A stretch of DNA of 60,709 bases from an uncultured Actinomycetes bacterium (GCA_900315165.1 OMXZ01000018.1:1-60709); one strand, 5' to 3'; positions 40,182 through 49,195 are shown, counted from the first letter of the stretch. Program-made: numbers and translations. The notes: generated from the sequence alone by a model not told the origin.

Positions 40182-42859
40182 AGATGCGGCCCACCTTGTG
40201 CCGAGGGCCCGATGGTCACGACATAAGCCGAGGCATCGTCCGACGCGGCGACGCGCTGCGTGTGGAAGACGAGGCCCTCGCCGTCGATGTCGAGGGACGA
40301 GACCTGCTCCGAATCGAACGAGCGCCCGTCTGACAGCTCATCTCTGAGCTGGGCGAGCATGGGCGTGCCGTCAGGGCCGGCCCCCTCACGGGTGAGGTCT
40401 GCGAGCGCGGGTACAGCCTGCCCGACTTTCTGCAGGTAGGGGTGGTTGGCGGTGAGGTAGGAAACCGCGTCGTTGCGGTACTCGACCACGGCAAGCGGCA
40501 CCGTCGGCGACTGGAAGGTCGGCGCGACCAGGTCCTTCTCGGGAGTCGAGCTCAGCACGGTGCCCGCCAGGTCGATCTTGCCGATGGTCTCGTAATAGCC
40601 GCGCTCGCGGAGCGGCTCGAGCTCGATGCCGCCGGTGGGGTCCTCCTCGAGCGGAGTCGGATGGCGGAAGAGGAAGCCCTGCAGCATCTCGCAACCCACC
40701 CGGCGCAGGAAGAGGTACTCCTCGCGGGTCTCGACGCCCTCGACCAGGGTGCGCGAGCCCAGACGCTTGGCCATGCCGATCACGGAGGCGAGGATCTCAC
40801 GGGCACGCTCGTTGTGCTCGAAGCCCGCGAGGAAGGCCATGTCGATCTTGAGCACGTCGAAGTGATAGTCCTTGAGCAGGTTGAGCGAGGAATAGCCGCT
40901 GCCGAAGTCATCCATCCAGATTTCGAAGCCCGCCTCGCGCAGACGCGAGATGGTCTCCTTGACCCGCTCGTCGGCCAGGGCGCTCTCGGTGACCTCGAGG
41001 TCGATGAGGCTGTGGTCGATGCCGTGGCGGTCGCAGAGGTCCGTGACCGTCTGATAGACGTCCATGAGGGAGAAGTCGAGCGGCGAGAGGTTCACGGAGA
41101 CGGGGACGACATCATGCCCGCTTGCGATCTCGGCGGCCAGCGTGCGGCAGACCGTCTCGAGGACGTAGCGGTCGAAGCGGTGGATGAGGTGGGTGCGTTC
41201 GAGCACGCCGATGAAGGAGTCGGGGGGCAGGAGGCCGTAGGTGGGGTCGTCCCAGCGGGCGAGCGCCTCGAAATCGCAGATATCGCCGGTCGCGGCGCGG
41301 ACGATGGGCTGGTAGTAGACCTTGATGTCGCCCGCCGCGAGCGCGTCGTCGATGTGGGATATCACATACTGTTCGGTGTTAATCGTGTGGTCGAGCTCCT
41401 CGTCGTAGCGGCGGACGAAGTGGTCGTACCAGCCCTTGATGCTGTCGCAGGCCACCTTGGCGCGGTCGAGCAGGATGTTGGCGTCGCTGACGGTGCCGTC
41501 GAGCTGGGCCACGCCCGCCTTGATCTCGACCGAGGCGCCTGACCGGTAGTGGTGGAAGCGGTGGCGGATGCGCTCGACGCGGCCGCCGAGCCCGTTGCGC
41601 GGCGCGAGGACCGCGAAATGGTCCGTGGCGAGGCGGGTGACCGGCTCGGCAGGGAACTCTTCGCGCAGGGCGTCGGCCACGCAGCGCAGCAGGACGTCGC
41701 CCTCGCGGAAGCCTTGGACGTGGTTGAAGGCCTTGAAGTCCTCGATGTCGAACAGGACGAGGTCGCGCATGACCAAGCTCTCGCGGCCCTCCTCGAGTGC
41801 AACGTTCTCGTCGAGCAGGGCCTCACGCAGGATGCCCATGAAGCGGCGGTAGGACATGAGGCCGGTGAGGCCGTCCTGCTCGGGGGCGTCCGCGGCGTAG
41901 GAAAGGCGCTCCTCGGGCGCCGCGACGGGGACGGCGGTGTGGTCCTGCACCTCGGCATCGCGTTCGAGGACAATAGGGTCTTCGGCGCTCGTCTGACCGA
42001 GCACGCAGAGGGCGTCGGCGACGAGGCTCGCCGCCTTGCCGTCGCGCTCCAGTCCGCCGATGCGGATCTCGGGTGCGAGGGTCTCGTCCTCGCTGGCGCG
42101 CGCAGAGCAGGCGGCGGCGTGGATGGCGCGTAGGCGTGTGGCGAAGATGTGGGAGGGCAGATTGTCGAACTGCAGGTAGAAGATATCGGATTCGTAGCGG
42201 ATGAGGGTGTCCTGGGCGCGGACGCTACGTTTGATGGCGGTCGCCACCGCGTGGAGCAGGTGATTGGCGACCTGAACGCCGCGGGTCTCCCTGATGCTTG
42301 CGTAATTGGCAACGTGGACCAGCGCAATCTTGTCCGCCGCCAGCGACCGGATACCCATGTCGTAGTAGTCGCGGTTGTAGGCGCCGGTGACGTCGTCGTG
42401 CACGGCGCGGCTGGCGGTGTGGGCGGAGCTCAGTGCATGCTCGCTCACGTCGCCCGACAGCCCGGCGGTGCCGCTGACCTTGTTGATGACCTCGACCGAG
42501 CGCGGCTCGCCCTCGATCTCGAAATAATGGGCCGTGATGAAGTAGGCATCGTCCCCGACGAACTCGAACTTGGACGCCGCCTGCTTGGTGTCGATCGCGC
42601 GGGCCGAGATGCAGTTGTCGCAGCGGCGGCCCTTCTCGAGGGCGCTGTAGCAACGATAGGGATGCTGGAGTCTGCCCGTGGTAGGATCGTAGTTGCGGGC
42701 GTCGAAGCTGGACGGCTCGACCACGCGCACGGCGTCACAGCCACGGCTCATGAGGGCGAGCAGGCGGTCAAGCTCCTCTTTTGAGATATCGACTTGCGGC
42801 TCGGCGGGATTCTGTCCGTCGGCAGCGCCCATCGCAGGGTTGTCTGTTTCGTCCGTCAC
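40178..42859 (-). CDS. c-di-GMP phosphodiesterase: PAS-like domain, two degenerate GGDEF domains, EAL domain
   Basis: An 893-residue cytoplasmic signalling protein. Residues 20-130 look PAS-like with a Cys pair (GRRCDNCISA). Two GGDEF folds follow whose signature is lost: RYESDIFYL replaces the first and RLATDHFAVL the second, so cyclase activity is unlikely. The EAL domain (about 500-750) keeps DFEALARW, SVNLSPLDF, DLEVTESAL, WMDDFGSGYSS and VEGVETREEY, so it should hydrolyse c-di-GMP. A final domain of about 120 residues is unassigned. GTG start with GGGGAGG. It is the first gene of the lar operon, overlapping larC by four bases, an unusual pairing. Confidence 0.9.
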   Translation of the reverse strand: MTDETDNPAMGAADGQNPAEPQVDISKEELDRLLALMSRGCDAVRVVEPSSFDARNYDPTTGRLQHPYRCYSALEKGRRCDNCISARAIDTKQAASKFEFVGDDAYFITAHYFEIEGEPRSVEVINKVSGTAGLSGDVSEHALSSAHTASRAVHDDVTGAYNRDYYDMGIRSLAADKIALVHVANYASIRETRGVQVANHLLHAVATAIKRSVRAQDTLIRYESDIFYLQFDNLPSHIFATRLRAIHAAACSARASEDETLAPEIRIGGLERDGKAASLVADALCVLGQTSAEDPIVLERDAEVQDHTAVPVAAPEERLSYAADAPEQDGLTGLMSYRRFMGILREALLDENVALEEGRESLVMRDLVLFDIEDFKAFNHVQGFREGDVLLRCVADALREEFPAEPVTRLATDHFAVLAPRNGLGGRVERIRHRFHHYRSGASVEIKAGVAQLDGTVSDANILLDRAKVACDSIKGWYDHFVRRYDEELDHTINTEQYVISHIDDALAAGDIKVYYQPIVRAATGDICDFEALARWDDPTYGLLPPDSFIGVLERTHLIHRFDRYVLETVCRTLAAEIASGHDVVPVSVNLSPLDFSLMDVYQTVTDLCDRHGIDHSLIDLEVTESALADERVKETISRLREAGFEIWMDDFGSGYSSLNLLKDYHFDVLKIDMAFLAGFEHNERAREILASVIGMAKRLGSRTLVEGVETREEYLFLRRVGCEMLQGFLFRHPTPLEEDPTGGIELEPLRERGYYETIGKIDLAGTVLSSTPEKDLVAPTFQSPTVPLAVVEYRNDAVSYLTANHPYLQKVGQAVPALADLTREGAGPDGTPMLAQLRDELSDGRSFDSEQVSSLDIDGEGLVFHTQRVAASDDASAYVVTIGPSAQGGPHL

Positions 42860-42871
42860 GCATACCTCCCC

Positions 42872-42900
42872 TTTACAACACTGATTTTCAGTCTAGCCAA
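42872..42900 (-). promoter_or_regulatory. Possible promoter with central dyad for the EAL-lar operon
   Basis: On the minus strand TTGGCT (42895-42900) and TGTAAA (42872-42877) are 17 bases apart. The spacer contains the perfect dyad ACTGA-TTT-TCAGT (42880-42892), well placed for a repressor. The -10 is poor and very near the ribosome binding site, so the transcript would start at the SD itself. Confidence 0.35.
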
Positions 42901-43007
42901 ATGCATGGAAGGAGACAGCAGGGGATGGCGGTTTTTCGCATCTCGTAGCAAGACTGATAAAGTTGGTGGAACGAGACGAGGCGCATCGCGCCTGAGGGGG
43001 GATGGGT

Positions 43008-43634
43008 ATGCAGGGTGTGTTCGTGACGCTGGAAGGCGTGGACGGCAGCGGCAAGACGACGCAGACGGCGCTTCTCGTACGCGCGCTCGAGGAGGCGGGC
43101 CGCGAAGTGGTGCGGCTGCGCGAGCCGGGCGGCACGGCCATATCCGAGCAGATCCGTCACATCCTGCTCGACCCGATGAACAGCGAGATGTGCGATGAGT
43201 GCGAGCTCTTGCTCTATGAGGCCTCGCGGGCCCAGCTCGTGCGCGAGGTGATCGAACCGGCGCTCGCGACGGGCAAGGTCGTCGTGTGCGACCGCTACTA
43301 CGACTCGACCTATGCCTACCAGGCGGGCGGCCGCGGGCTTGACGACGACCTGGTGAGGCGGGCGAACGTCCTCGGGAGCTGCGGACGGGTGCCCGACGCG
43401 ACGGTCGTCTTCGACATCGAGCCGCGCGTGGCCTGGGGCCGGGCGATCGCGAACGGCGCCGACCGGCTGGAAGCCGCCGGCCTCTCCTTCCAGGAGAAGG
43501 TGCGCGCTGCCTACCTGCGGCTGGCCGCCGAGGAGCCTGCGCGCGTGCGCGTGGTCGACGCTGACGGGACGATCGACGAGGTCAATGCCCGTCTTTGCGC
43601 CGCGCTGGCAGACGTCCTGCCCGACCTGCGGTAG
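43008..43634 (+). CDS. tmk: Thymidylate kinase
   Basis: A 208-residue dTMP kinase that makes dTDP for DNA synthesis. The P-loop is VTLEGVDGSGKTTQ, REPGGTAISEQIRHILLDP is the dTMP-binding segment, and CDRYYDSTYAYQAGGRGLD is the DR-Y motif. The lid region ANGADRLEAAGLSFQEKVR follows. The ATG at 43008 has GAGGGGGG about eight bases upstream; the in-frame ATG at 43002 is too close to it. Cluster B of the CAGACGG repeats follows its stop. Confidence 0.94.
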   Translation: MQGVFVTLEGVDGSGKTTQTALLVRALEEAGREVVRLREPGGTAISEQIRHILLDPMNSEMCDECELLLYEASRAQLVREVIEPALATGKVVVCDRYYDSTYAYQAGGRGLDDDLVRRANVLGSCGRVPDATVVFDIEPRVAWGRAIANGADRLEAAGLSFQEKVRAAYLRLAAEEPARVRVVDADGTIDEVNARLCAALADVLPDLR

Positions 43635-44005
43635 CCAGGGCGATGGGGGGCAAAGGCAAGCCCCCGATTCCCTTCATTGTCGGATTCACAGACGGAAGGC
43701 TGCGATGCCCTCGAAACACAGACGGAGGGGCAGCGGTTCGCCGAGGTGGTACAGACGGAAGGGCTGCGAATTATTGCGACCTGCAGTTTTTCTGGAGAGA
43801 AGGCCTTCCGTCTGTGACCTCTCGCGGGCGACTGGCGTGATTGGTGCCTTTCCGTCTGTGTTTGCGCGTACTGTCCACGCATGGATGGCCTCTGCTCCAG
43901 ATAGCATGGCGCTCGCCGCCTCCCCGAACATATGTGGGTTGGAAAACCCGGGAAAATCGTTCAAATTGGGGTTGGAAAACCAAGAACAGACCTGTTGAGG
44001 GAGCT
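43635..44005. other. Intergenic region between tmk and the DUF1287 gene
   Basis: A 371-base stretch without a supported gene. It holds repeat cluster B (43686-43861). The remaining 140 bases before the next start are moderately AT-rich and may carry a promoter; a nearly repeated GGTTGGAAAACC-like phrase occurs at 43937-43948 and again near 43971 (GGGTTGGAAAACC). I see no further structure. Confidence 0.5.
43686..43861. repeat. Cluster B of TCACAGACGGAA repeats, head-to-head
   Basis: Three forward units (TCACAGACGGAA 43686-43697; ACACAGACGGAG 43716-43727; GTACAGACGGAA 43749-43760) are followed by two reverse units (TTCCGTCTGTGA 43806-43817; TTCCGTCTGTGT 43850-43861). The inner pair delimits a 69-base core, 43749-43817, equal in length and alignable to the core of cluster A (16575-16643). 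Confidence 0.85.
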
Positions 44006-44686
44006 ATGCGGAGTAGTTCTGTGAGAAGTGCGGCGCACGTTTGCTTCGTGATTGTCGTGGTTTTTGCCGTGTCCGTGGCTGTGTGGGGGTTCTTCCTGCC
44101 TTTGCCCGCCGCACCGGGGCGGACCTATACGGACGCCGATTTCAGAATCGCCGAGCTTGCCGAAGGACATGACGAGGATGGCGACGGCATAGGCGACCAG
44201 GCCGATATCCTCGCGGGCGCCCGTGCCTATGTGGCGACGCGACCCCGCTACGGCAGCGCCTATTACCAGGGCGGGCGTCCCGACGACGGGCGCGGGGTTT
44301 GTACCGACGTGGTCGACCAGGCGCTGCTTGCGGCGGGATATGACCTGCAGACGCTCGTGGATACTGATCGTCGCGCGAACCCGGCGGACTACGGCATGGA
44401 CCCCATCGATTCGAACGTCGATTTCCGTCGCGTGCACAATGTGCGCGTCTATCTTAAGCACACAGCTGAGGGGCTGACGTGCGACCCTGCTCAGATCGAT
44501 CAGTGGCAGGGAGGCGACATCGTCGTCTGGGACGACCATGTCGGCATCGTCTCGGACCGGCGCGATGCGGACGGTGTCTGTTACGTGATCCACCACGCGG
44601 GCCTGCTGCAGCTCTGCTATGAGGAAGATGTGCTCGAGTCGGATACCTTTGGGCCCATTGTGGGGCACTATCGGATGACCGCCTGA
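44006..44686 (+). CDS. DUF1287 family protein, membrane-anchored or secreted
   Basis: A 226-residue protein with an N-terminal hydrophobic helix at about 10-30 (HVCFVIVVVFAVSVAVWGFF) that should act as signal or anchor. The body matches the DUF1287 family: YYQGGRPDDGRGVCTDVVDQ, then ALLAAGYDLQTLVDTD, then WQGGDIVVWDDHVGIVSDR and YVIHHAGLLQLCYEE. The conserved Cys in GVCTDV, His in DDHVGI and nearby Asp residues resemble an NlpC/P60-like cysteine hydrolase arrangement, so a cell-wall role is possible, but this is inference. GAGGGAG precedes the ATG at 44006. Confidence 0.83.
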   Translation: MRSSSVRSAAHVCFVIVVVFAVSVAVWGFFLPLPAAPGRTYTDADFRIAELAEGHDEDGDGIGDQADILAGARAYVATRPRYGSAYYQGGRPDDGRGVCTDVVDQALLAAGYDLQTLVDTDRRANPADYGMDPIDSNVDFRRVHNVRVYLKHTAEGLTCDPAQIDQWQGGDIVVWDDHVGIVSDRRDADGVCYVIHHAGLLQLCYEEDVLESDTFGPIVGHYRMTA

Positions 44687-44771
44687 TTCCCGCGCATGAC
44701 CGTGTCCGCCCCATTCGCTAAAGTGATTGAGTACGAAAAGAGGATGCGGCAGACGGCGGGAGGTGCGGCGT

Positions 44772-45914
44772 ATGGCAGACATAAAACGGATTCCTCAGGC
44801 GCTCGAGCGTCTGTCGAGCCAGCCGCGCGTGCAGGAGTCCCTCTCCGCTGCCGTGAACGAGGGCCGGCTCTCCCACGCCTATCTCTTTGTGGGACCTCCC
44901 GGTGCGGGCAAGACCGAGGCGGCTCGCATGCTGGCCAAGTGCGTGATCGCGGGGGAGGACGAGCCAGGGCACGTGGACGAGTGGGTGCGCGTGGACCACG
45001 GCACCCATCCCGATGTTCATGTGTATGCGCCGGAGTCTGCCACGGGCTACCTGGTAGCCCAGGTCCGTGCGCTGATCGAGGACGTGCCACTCGCTCCCGT
45101 ACGCGCGCAGTCTAAGGTCTACATCCTGCGCGACGTGGGGCTTCTGCGCGGGGCGGCGGCCAACGCCCTGCTCAAGACGATCGAGGAGCCGCCCGCGGGC
45201 GTCATGTTCATCCTGATCGCGCGCTCGGTGGCCCAGGTCATGCCGACCATCGCGTCGCGCTGCCAGCAGGTGCCCTTCCGCGTGATCGCGACCGATGCGG
45301 CGGCGCATGCCGTGCAGGTGGAGAGCGGGGCGGAGCCCGAGGCGGCCCGTATCGCCCTTGCCGTGGCGGGGACGCCGGAGCGCGCGGTTGGCTTCCTTGC
45401 CTCGCCCGAGCGCAGGCAGGTGCGGCGCCTGGTGGTGCGCACCCTGGCGGAGCTCCCGCGCGACGACGACTGGGACGTGCTCGTCGCGGCGCGCACCCTG
45501 GCCGAGGCGGTCAAGGCCCCGCTTGCCGAGCTCAAGGGCGTGCAGGACGCCGCGGCGGAGGAGAAAGCCGACTACCTGAGCGCCGCCGCCATGAAGCAGA
45601 TTGCGGACGCCAACAAGCGCGAACTCACGGCGCGCGAGCGTTCGGGTATGATGGAAGCGCTGTCTGTGGCGTCATCGCTGCTGCGCGACGTGCTGCTGCG
45701 CCTGGAGGGCGTCGGCCAGCCCATCGTGAACGTCGACGTCGCGAGCGAGGTTGACCGTCTCGCCGGGATCGCGCAGCCCGCCGGCGTGCTCGCCGCCCTC
45801 GACGCCGTGAGCGCGGCGGCCGACAGCCTCGCGCACAACGTAACACCCCAGCTGGCCCTCGAGGTCATGCTTCTGCACATCAAGGAGGCCCTATGCCCAC
45901 CGTCATCCCGGTGA
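44772..45914 (+). CDS. holB: DNA polymerase III subunit delta'
   Basis: A 380-residue clamp-loader subunit. N-terminal LSHAYLFVGPPGAGKTEAAR is the Walker A segment. SKVYILRDVGLLRGAAANAL, then LKTIEEPPAGVMFILIA and MPTIASRCQQVPFRVI, are the delta' signatures. The zinc-finger Cys group found in many DnaX/delta' proteins is not obvious here. The C-terminal collar domain is helical. The start at 44772 follows GGGAGGTG. It overlaps the ricT gene by 22 bases; tmk, holB and ricT occur together in many Gram-positive genomes. Confidence 0.92.
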   Translation: MADIKRIPQALERLSSQPRVQESLSAAVNEGRLSHAYLFVGPPGAGKTEAARMLAKCVIAGEDEPGHVDEWVRVDHGTHPDVHVYAPESATGYLVAQVRALIEDVPLAPVRAQSKVYILRDVGLLRGAAANALLKTIEEPPAGVMFILIARSVAQVMPTIASRCQQVPFRVIATDAAAHAVQVESGAEPEAARIALAVAGTPERAVGFLASPERRQVRRLVVRTLAELPRDDDWDVLVAARTLAEAVKAPLAELKGVQDAAAEEKADYLSAAAMKQIADANKRELTARERSGMMEALSVASSLLRDVLLRLEGVGQPIVNVDVASEVDRLAGIAQPAGVLAALDAVSAAADSLAHNVTPQLALEVMLLHIKEALCPPSSR

Positions 45915-47377
45915 AGTTCCGGTATGCCTCGCGCGACCTGTGGTTCGACCCGCGCGACACCGAGGCCCTGGAAGGCGACCATGTCATCTGCGAGACCGAG
46001 CGCGGTACCGAGATAGGCCTCGCCACCGAGGATCCGCGCGACATCGATATCAGCGAGCTGCGGCACACCGTGGGGGATGCGACCCTGCGTCCCGTTCTGC
46101 GCATAGCCACACAGGAGGACCTCGACCACGCGGACGAGCTGGCCGACCGCGGCGACGAGGCCATGCCGACCTTCCGCCGGCTGGTCCACGAGTCCGGCCT
46201 TGACATGAAGCCTGTGGGCGTCGAGTACCTCTTCGACGGTAGCAAGGTGGTCTGCTACTTCTCAGCCGACGACCGTGTGGACTTCCGCCAGCTCGTGCGC
46301 GACATGAGCCGCGAGCTGCATCAGCGCATCGATATGCGCCAGATCGGCGTGCGCGAGGAGGCAGCGATCGTGGGCGGCTTCGGCCACTGCGGCCAGGAGC
46401 TGTGCTGCCGGCGTTTCGGCCACCAGTTCGAGCCCGTCTCGATCCGTATGGCAAAGGAGCAAGACCTTCCGCTCAACTCGTCCAAGATCTCGGGCGCATG
46501 CGGCCGCCTCATGTGCTGCCTGCGTTACGAGTTCGAGGCCTACCGCGACTTCAAGCAGCGTGCCCCCAAGCGCAACGCCGTGATCGACACCCCCCTCGGC
46601 AAGGCGAAGATCGTCGAGTACGACACGCCCAAGGAGGAGCTCGTCCTGCGTATCGAGAACGGCAAGCAGGTCCGTGTGGCCCTTGCCGAGATGACGACGA
46701 GCGAGGCGGCGGTCAAGAAGAGCGAGGAGCTGCACTGCCCTTGCCGTCCGGACACCGTGACGCGCGACGTCCTCGAGCGCCTGCAGTCGCCCGACGTCCA
46801 GATGGCCTTGGCCGAGCTCGACCGTAAGAACGGCGTCGTGCCCGAGGAGACCTTTGACGAGTCCGACCTCTTCGTGAGCGCCAAGCCGCGCCGCCGCAGG
46901 GGCGTGGGAAGCGGCGATGCCAAGGGCGGCGAGAAGCCTGAGGCCAAGGCAGGGGACGAGGCTGCCACCGGCACGCGAAAGCGCCGCCGTCGCAAGCCGA
47001 ATGCCGGCGGAGACCAGGCAAAGCAGCCGGCAGACCAGCCCCAGCAGGGCAAGAAGCGCACCCATCGCGCGCCCGAGGCGGAAACGGCGTCGCAGCCAGC
47101 GACCCACCGTCGCCGTCGCCACCACACCGCGGCGGGGGATGGCGATGCGGCAGCGGCGACGCCCAAGCCGGCGCGTCGTCACCCCGGCGACCACGGCGGG
47201 GATGCCCCCGCGGCGCCCAAGCAGCAGCGCGAGCCCAAGCATGCGGCGCAGCCCGGCGCGGAGCAGGGCCAGCAGTCGTCGGGCGAGGGTGCCAAGCGTC
47301 GTCGCCGTCGCCACAGGCGCTCGGGCGGCGGCCAGGGCGCTGGCCCTGCCAATGGCGGTGCACCTGCGGGTGAGTAA
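45893..47377 (+). CDS. ricT: PSP1 domain protein RicT (YaaT-like) with long basic tail
   Basis: A 494-residue protein. The first 290 residues match RicT/YaaT, a part of the Y-complex that in Bacillus affects RNA processing and sporulation signalling. The Cys pairs GHCGQELCCRRF and SGACGRLMCCLRYE are the expected Fe-S ligands. RQLVRDMSRELHQRIDMRQI and VREEAAIVGGFG are typical. The remaining 200 residues are a disordered tail rich in Arg, Lys, Ala and Pro with repeated RRRR runs, much longer than in Bacillus and perhaps RNA-binding. It overlaps holB by 22 bases and ends before a strong terminator. Confidence 0.9.
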   Translation: MPTVIPVKFRYASRDLWFDPRDTEALEGDHVICETERGTEIGLATEDPRDIDISELRHTVGDATLRPVLRIATQEDLDHADELADRGDEAMPTFRRLVHESGLDMKPVGVEYLFDGSKVVCYFSADDRVDFRQLVRDMSRELHQRIDMRQIGVREEAAIVGGFGHCGQELCCRRFGHQFEPVSIRMAKEQDLPLNSSKISGACGRLMCCLRYEFEAYRDFKQRAPKRNAVIDTPLGKAKIVEYDTPKEELVLRIENGKQVRVALAEMTTSEAAVKKSEELHCPCRPDTVTRDVLERLQSPDVQMALAELDRKNGVVPEETFDESDLFVSAKPRRRRGVGSGDAKGGEKPEAKAGDEAATGTRKRRRRKPNAGGDQAKQPADQPQQGKKRTHRAPEAETASQPATHRRRRHHTAAGDGDAAAATPKPARRHPGDHGGDAPAAPKQQREPKHAAQPGAEQGQQSSGEGAKRRRRRHRRSGGGQGAGPANGGAPAGE

Positions 47378-47415
47378 TCGGCGGCGTGCGCCTGTCTCTA
47401 TGCGTCTTACCTAAG

Positions 47416-47452
47416 AAAAGGTCTGCGGATGTAAGGTCCGCAGACCTTTTTT
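47416..47452 (+). terminator. Intrinsic terminator of the holB-ricT operon
   Basis: AAAAGGTCTGCGGA (47416-47429) pairs perfectly with TCCGCAGACCTTTT (47437-47450), leaving a 7-base loop and six T in a row at 47447-47452. The A/T ends allow bidirectional action. Confidence 0.93.
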
Positions 47453-47584
47453 GTATGTGCACAGATGAAGACCGTGTGGGTGCATGACGCCGCCGCACCG
47501 CTGCGCATCGGCTATCATGGACTGTTGTGTAATGAAAACGTAATAAACTTACATAGGCATGACAATCACTCCGGTTGGAGGCAT

Positions 47585-48208
47585 ATGAGTCGTGTGAAGC
47601 AGCGCGAGGACGTCTTCTATCGCATGCTGGACCAGTTCGGTACAGAGCTGGTACGGACAAGCGACCTGTACCTTAACGTTTTCGATGCCTACCCGGACGC
47701 CAGCGACCTGATCGCGCGGATGCACGAGCAGGAGCATGCGTGCGACGCCTGCACCCATGAGCTGATGGTCGAGCTCGCCCAGTCGTTCATCACGCCCTTC
47801 GACCGTGAGGACATCGTGGCCCTCACTCGCGCACTCGACGGCGTCGCCGACGCGATGGACAACGTCGCCACCCGCCTGGAGATCTTCCACGTCAACAAGA
47901 TGCACCCCGATGCCGTGCGCATGGCAGAGCTGACGGTCAAGACCGTGGCCCAGGTCAAGCAGATGCTCGACTACCTGCCCGACTTCAAAAAGGACAAGCG
48001 TGTGGGGGAAGTCTGCAAGGCGATCAGCGACCTCGAGGACCAGGGCGACACGATCTACCACAGCGCCCTGTCGACCCTCTATGTGGAGGACGTGGACCCG
48101 CTCCACGCGCTCAAGTGGACCAAGCTCTTCGACAAGATGGAAGACGGTGTCGATTCCTGCAAGGAAGCGGCCACCGTGGTCACGAATGTGATCATCAAGA
48201 ATGCTTAA
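47585..48208 (+). CDS. DUF47 family (PhoU-like) partner of phosphate transporter
   Basis: A 207-residue helical protein of the DUF47/PhoU-like group. EDVFYRMLDQFGTELVRTSD, TPFDREDIVALTRALDGVAD, and VCKAISDLEDQGDTIYHSAL are family segments. Such proteins sit next to PiT transporters and regulate them. The start at 47585 follows GGAGG. Its stop overlaps the PiT gene by eight bases, so the two are translationally coupled. A preceding leader (47453-47584) is moderately AT-rich near 47530-47560 and probably contains the promoter, though no clear boxes stand out. Confidence 0.9.
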   Translation: MSRVKQREDVFYRMLDQFGTELVRTSDLYLNVFDAYPDASDLIARMHEQEHACDACTHELMVELAQSFITPFDREDIVALTRALDGVADAMDNVATRLEIFHVNKMHPDAVRMAELTVKTVAQVKQMLDYLPDFKKDKRVGEVCKAISDLEDQGDTIYHSALSTLYVEDVDPLHALKWTKLFDKMEDGVDSCKEAATVVTNVIIKNA

Positions 48209-49193
48209 CCCCTACCTCATCGCCGTCCTGTGCGCGGCGACCCTCTTCGAGCTGATCAATGGCTTCCACGATACGGCCAACGCCATCGCGACCACGGTGT
48301 ACACCCGCGCACTGACCCCGTCGGCGGCCATCGCGATGTCGGCGACGATGAACTTCATCGGTGCCCTCACGAACGATTCGGTCGCCCTGACCGTCGCCCA
48401 CGGGATCGTGACGGTGGACCTCGAGCTCTATGTCGTGCTTACCGCCCTGCTCGGCGCGATTGCCTGGGACCTCTTCACCTGGTGGAACGGCATCCCCTCG
48501 AGCTCGTCGCACGCGCTCATCGGTTCGCTCGTGGGCTCCACCATCGTCTTCACGGGCTCGCTCGGCACGATCGAGTGGGAGGGCCTGCTCCAGAAGGTCG
48601 TGATCCCGCTCTTCACCTCGCCGCTCATCGGCATGCTGCTCGGTTTCTCGGTCATGCACCTGATATTCGAGCTCTTCGCCACCTGGCCGCACGCCAAGGC
48701 CAACGGCCTCTTCCACAAGGCGCAGATCTGCTCGTCGGCCTTCATGGCCTACAGCCACGGTTCCAACGACGCGCAGAAGACCATGGGCATCATCACGCTC
48801 GCCCTCATGTCCGGGGGCGTGCTGCCCGCGGGCTCCGACGTGCCGCTCTGGGTCAAGATCTTCTGCGCGACCACGATGGCCATCGGCACCTCGATCGGCG
48901 GCCAGCGCGTGATGAAGACGGTGGGCCAGGGCGTGACTAAGCTCGAGCCTGTGCTGGGCTTCGTCTCCGAGACGAGCTCGGCCATCGCCATCCAGATCAT
49001 GACTGCGCTCGGCGCGCCCGTCTCGACCACGCAGGTCATCACGACGTCGATCATGGGCGCCGGCTCCGCGCGCAGCGTCAAGAAGGTCCGCTGGGGCACG
49101 GCCAAGTCGATCGTGGGCGCCTGGGTGCTCACCCTGCCCGCGACCATGGCCCTCGGCGGTGCCTTCGCCTTCGTGGTCGGTCTCTTCCTGTAG
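48201..49193 (+). CDS. pit: Inorganic phosphate transporter, PiT family
   Basis: A 330-residue membrane protein of the PiT family, which imports phosphate with a cation. The two inverted signature repeats are present: ELINGFHDTANAIATTVYTR near the N terminus and FMAYSHGSNDAQKTMGIITL in the second half. GALTNDSVALTVAHGIV and the final STTQVITTSIMGAG are also typical. About nine hydrophobic segments are visible. It overlaps the DUF47 gene. The palindromic element 49196-49374 starts two bases after its stop codon. Confidence 0.93.
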   Translation: MLNPYLIAVLCAATLFELINGFHDTANAIATTVYTRALTPSAAIAMSATMNFIGALTNDSVALTVAHGIVTVDLELYVVLTALLGAIAWDLFTWWNGIPSSSSHALIGSLVGSTIVFTGSLGTIEWEGLLQKVVIPLFTSPLIGMLLGFSVMHLIFELFATWPHAKANGLFHKAQICSSAFMAYSHGSNDAQKTMGIITLALMSGGVLPAGSDVPLWVKIFCATTMAIGTSIGGQRVMKTVGQGVTKLEPVLGFVSETSSAIAIQIMTALGAPVSTTQVITTSIMGAGSARSVKKVRWGTAKSIVGAWVLTLPATMALGGAFAFVVGLFL

Positions 49194-49195
49194 CA

